Below are positions 7,281 through 9,753 of a stretch of DNA of 9,753 nt, in pieces. Position 1 is the stretch's first letter. Every line of letters starts with the position of its first letter. The notes under the pieces are model-generated. The model was not told the DNA's origin and ran no database searches. It saw only the letters and a program-made list of their open reading frames with translations. Source of the DNA: an uncultured Polaribacter sp. (lineage in GTDB: Bacteria; Bacteroidota; Bacteroidia; Flavobacteriales; Flavobacteriaceae); the NCBI GenBank assembly GCA_937936695.1, contig CALHCK010000231.1, positions 1 through 9,753 on the forward strand, given 5' to 3'. The position numbers were made by a program, and so were the translations under genes.

Positions 7281-8448
7281 GTAAAATATCTAAAGGGTTA
7301 TCATCTAAAATATCTTCTTCAGTTTCTTCTGTAGATGCACTCACACTTAAAATCATACCAAGTGCAAAACAGGTCATCCAAATAGAAGTACCACCACTAC
7401 TTATTAACGGTAGTGTTTGCCCTGTAACAGGAAACAAGTTAGTAGCAACTGCCATATTTATAGTTGCCTGAAAAATAATAGGCATACCAACACCCAACAC
7501 TAATAAAATTCCAAAAACTGTTGTTGTAGCTTTTACCACAACAAAAATTCTAAATAGCAACAGAAAATAAATTGACACAATTATAAAACCACCTACTAAA
7601 CCATACTCTTCTACAATTATTGCAAAAATAAAATCTGATGTAGATTGAGGTAAAAAGTTTTTTTGAACACTTTTACCTGGTCCAACACCTACGGTACCAC
7701 CTGTTGCTATTGCTATTTTTGCTTTTTCTACCTGATAAGATTCTTTACCCTCATCATCAGAAAAATTTTCTATTCTGTTTTGCCAAGTTTGCACCCTATT
7801 AGGCATTGCATCTGGAAAAGCTTTTGCTATTAAAATAAAAAATGATAATGCCAAAATACCTGCTCCAATAATTATTCCAATATATTTTATCGGATATCCT
7901 CCCATAAAAGAAACTACCAAAATCATTAAAAAAATAATTGCTGTAGTAGAAAAATTTGCTGGTAAAATTAATAACAAAACCAAACCTACCGGTAACCATA
8001 ATTGCCACAAACTTTCTTTAAAATTAATGGCATTTTCTTTATTTCTAGCCAAATACCGTGCTACATACACCATTAAAACCAAACCTGCCAATGTAGATGT
8101 TTGAAAACCTACGCCTCCAATACGAATCCATCTACTTGCATTTGCCCCACCAATCGTGGTTCCTTGTGCAAGTGTAAATGCTAATAAAATAATTACCAAA
8201 GGAAGCATTATTACAGCTCCTCCAGAAAAATATCGGTAAGGTATTTTATGTACTCCATAAATAATACCAAACCCCATAATTAAAAGCACAATATGTTTTA
8301 CCAAATGCCCTAAAGTAGAACCAGACCCTACAACATATACCAAATTTGTACTTGCACTATACACTGGCATAAACGAAAATATTGCCAAAACAGCTACAAT
8401 TGCCCAAATGGTTCTATCTCCTTTTATATGTTGTAAAATGGTTTTCAT
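7264..8448 (-). CDS. ftsW: Septal peptidoglycan polymerase FtsW (SEDS family)
   Basis: FtsW is an integral-membrane SEDS glycosyltransferase that polymerises lipid II into septal glycan together with the transpeptidase FtsI. About ten transmembrane helices can be seen from 14-31 to 347-370, with a large periplasmic loop at about 209-268. Family motifs are GGANASRWIRIG (100-111), NRVQTWQNR (217-225), GPGKSVQKNFLPQSTSDF (256-273) and PVTGQTLPLISSGGTS (340-355). D272 in STSDF aligns with the catalytic aspartate of SEDS enzymes (D297 in E. coli FtsW). The 394-residue length is typical, and the C-terminus is an acidic cytoplasmic tail (about 373-394). RodA is the main alternative, but the place between murD and murG supports FtsW. 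The start is ATG at 8446-8448, 26 bp after murD, and gives the IKGD-rich N-terminus I would expect from flavobacterial relatives. Confidence 0.95.
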   Translation of the reverse strand: MKTILQHIKGDRTIWAIVAVLAIFSFMPVYSASTNLVYVVGSGSTLGHLVKHIVLLIMGFGIIYGVHKIPYRYFSGGAVIMLPLVIILLAFTLAQGTTIGGANASRWIRIGGVGFQTSTLAGLVLMVYVARYLARNKENAINFKESLWQLWLPVGLVLLLILPANFSTTAIIFLMILVVSFMGGYPIKYIGIIIGAGILALSFFILIAKAFPDAMPNRVQTWQNRIENFSDDEGKESYQVEKAKIAIATGGTVGVGPGKSVQKNFLPQSTSDFIFAIIVEEYGLVGGFIIVSIYFLLLFRIFVVVKATTTVFGILLVLGVGMPIIFQATINMAVATNLFPVTGQTLPLISSGGTSIWMTCFALGMILSVSASTEETEEDILDDNPLDILHETVD

Positions 8449-8474
8449 TATTAATTATATAGCTATACTATTTT

Positions 8475-9753
8475 TTATAAATTTCTAACTGCTACTTTAA
8501 ATTGTCTTCCTCTATCTTCATAGTTTTCAAACAAATCAAAACTAGCACATGCAGGTGATAATAAAACAGCTTCGCCTTTTTCTGCTATTTTATATGATGC
8601 TTTCACCGCTTCTTCTGCTGATTTGGTTTCTATAATAACATCTACTACATTACCAAAAGTATTTTTAATTTTATCATTATCTGTACCAAGACAAACAATT
8701 GCTTTTACTTTCTCTCTTACCAATGGTAGTAAATCTGTATAATCATTCCCTTTATCTACACCGCCAACAATCCAAACCAATGCTTTATCCATACACTCTA
8801 AAGCATAAAAAGTTGCATTTACATTAGTAGCTTTAGAATCATTAATATATTCTACACCTCTTATTTTGGCAACATTTTCTAAACGATGTTCTGCTCCTTC
8901 AAAACTAGTTAAGCTTTCTTTAATAGTTTCTTTTCTAACTTTTAATAATTGCGCAGCCATAGTTGCAGCCATTGCATTTTTTGTATTGTGTTTTCCTTTA
9001 ACTGATAACTTTGATAATGGCATATGAATAATGTCTTTATTTATATTAATAACAATATTTTTATCTTTTAAATACCCTCCAAACTCTAATTCTTTTTCTA
9101 CTGAAAAGGGTATTAATTTTGATTTTATTTTGTTTGTAGCCAACCACTCTGTAATTACTTTATCATCTGCATCATAGATTAAGTAATCTGTATTCTGTTG
9201 ATTTTTTACAATTTTAAATTTAGATTCGATATAATTGTTAAAATTATAATCGTACCTATCTAAATGATCTGGTGTAATGTTTGTTAGTATAGCAATATGG
9301 CTATTAAATTTTGTTACACCATCTAACTGAAAACTACTTAACTCTAACACGTAATTTTCAAAGTTTTTTTCTGCTACTTGTTGCGCAAAACTATCTCCTA
9401 TATTACCTGCCATACCTACATTTAAATTGGCATTTTTTAAAATATATGCCAACAACATTGTAGTAGTTGTTTTTCCGTTAGAACCCGTAATACCCACAAT
9501 AGTTGCTGCTGTAAATTGAGCTGCAAATTCTATTTCTGAAATCACAGGAATGTTTTGTTTTTTTATTTTTTGAATTAAAGCCACTTTATCGGGTATCCCT
9601 GGGCTTTTCATTACTATATCGGCTTTTAAAACAATAGATTCTGTATGTGTATTTTCTTCAAAATCTAACTCATTTTTTAAAAGAACTTCTTTATATTTTT
9701 GTGCAATTTCACCTTTATCAGAAACAAAAACTTTATACCCTTTTTGTTTTGCT
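8475..9753 (-). CDS. murD: UDP-N-acetylmuramoylalanine--D-glutamate ligase MurD (partial, 5' end off window)
   Basis: MurD is a cytoplasmic ATP-dependent ligase that adds D-glutamate to UDP-MurNAc-L-Ala. The frame is open to the right edge, giving 425 visible residues. An ATG at 9611 could be taken as the start, but the 47 codons upstream of it encode normal MurD sequence (AKQKGYKVFVSDKG at the edge, then ADIVMKSPGIP, the substrate-binding loop). The true start therefore lies beyond the window, and I estimate about 20 residues are missing. In visible numbering the motifs are P-loop GSNGKTT (90-96), SSFQL (139-143), TPDHLDRY (160-167), GKHNTKNA (253-260), HRLE (289-292), NDSKATN (304-310) and SPACASFD (399-406). 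The last three lie in the C-terminal domain and are diagnostic of MurD. The gene ends 26 bp before ftsW. In related bacteria mraY usually lies upstream; that cannot be seen here. Confidence 0.97.
   Translation of the reverse strand, partial: AKQKGYKVFVSDKGEIAQKYKEVLLKNELDFEENTHTESIVLKADIVMKSPGIPDKVALIQKIKKQNIPVISEIEFAAQFTAATIVGITGSNGKTTTTMLLAYILKNANLNVGMAGNIGDSFAQQVAEKNFENYVLELSSFQLDGVTKFNSHIAILTNITPDHLDRYDYNFNNYIESKFKIVKNQQNTDYLIYDADDKVITEWLATNKIKSKLIPFSVEKELEFGGYLKDKNIVININKDIIHMPLSKLSVKGKHNTKNAMAATMAAQLLKVRKETIKESLTSFEGAEHRLENVAKIRGVEYINDSKATNVNATFYALECMDKALVWIVGGVDKGNDYTDLLPLVREKVKAIVCLGTDNDKIKNTFGNVVDVIIETKSAEEAVKASYKIAEKGEAVLLSPACASFDLFENYEDRGRQFKVAVRNL

Noticed and set aside
7799..8008. 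Second minus-strand open frame of 69 codons
   Set aside because: It is another frame of ftsW. The Phe/Tyr-rich product is the out-of-frame reading of transmembrane codons.
8458..8467. Palindrome TATAGCTATA in the murD-ftsW gap
   Set aside because: It is only 10 nt in a 26-bp AT-rich spacer, is expected by chance, and has no T tail to make it a terminator.
9609..9611. ATG as the start of murD
   Set aside because: The 47 codons upstream are open, in frame and encode expected MurD N-terminal sequence. This Met sits in the KSPGIP loop, where relatives usually have a non-start residue.
1..9753. Search for CRISPR arrays, tRNA or rRNA genes, insertion sequences, phage genes or a novel defence system
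   Set aside because: Coding density is nearly complete with conserved dcw genes, and I saw no repeat-spacer pattern, RNA gene fold, transposase or attachment-like repeat.

Overview
The window is a stretch of the division and cell wall (dcw) cluster of a bacterium in the Bacteroidota, most likely family Flavobacteriaceae. Several things point there: low GC (roughly one third, judged by eye), starts preceded by A-rich DNA with no Shine-Dalgarno motif, the gene order murD-ftsW-murG-murC-ftsQ-ftsA-ftsZ with no ddl or murB, a long FtsZ linker with a PAYKR-type C-terminal peptide, and a neighbouring secreted protein of a type I recall mainly from flavobacteria. The genus cannot be told from this window.

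All supported genes are on the minus strand, so transcription runs from high to low coordinates. From the right edge these are murD (8475 to the edge, lacking an estimated 20 or so N-terminal residues), ftsW (7264-8448), murG (6186-7280), murC (4837-6189), ftsQ (4122-4847), ftsA (2760-4115) and ftsZ (825-2723). The gaps are 26, 6 and 36 bp. The other junctions overlap: 17 bp for ftsW/murG, 4 bp (GTGA) for murG/murC and 11 bp for murC/ftsQ. This is a single compact operon, closed by a strong hairpin terminator at 771-796. Beyond a 184-bp intergenic region, a separate gene (1-640, cut by the left edge) encodes a secreted, probably beta-propeller protein that resembles the DUF6923 family.

The products form one pathway. 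MurC and MurD add the first two amino acids to UDP-MurNAc, MurG makes lipid II, and FtsW polymerises lipid II at the septum. FtsQ links the cytoplasmic and periplasmic halves of the divisome. FtsA anchors FtsZ to the membrane, and FtsZ forms the ring that places the whole machine.

I looked for an undescribed system and found none. This is ordinary core-genome DNA. The points worth a second look are modest: the FtsZ linker and tail, the charged FtsA linker, a divergent FtsQ, the overlap-coupled gene junctions, and the gene that follows ftsZ.
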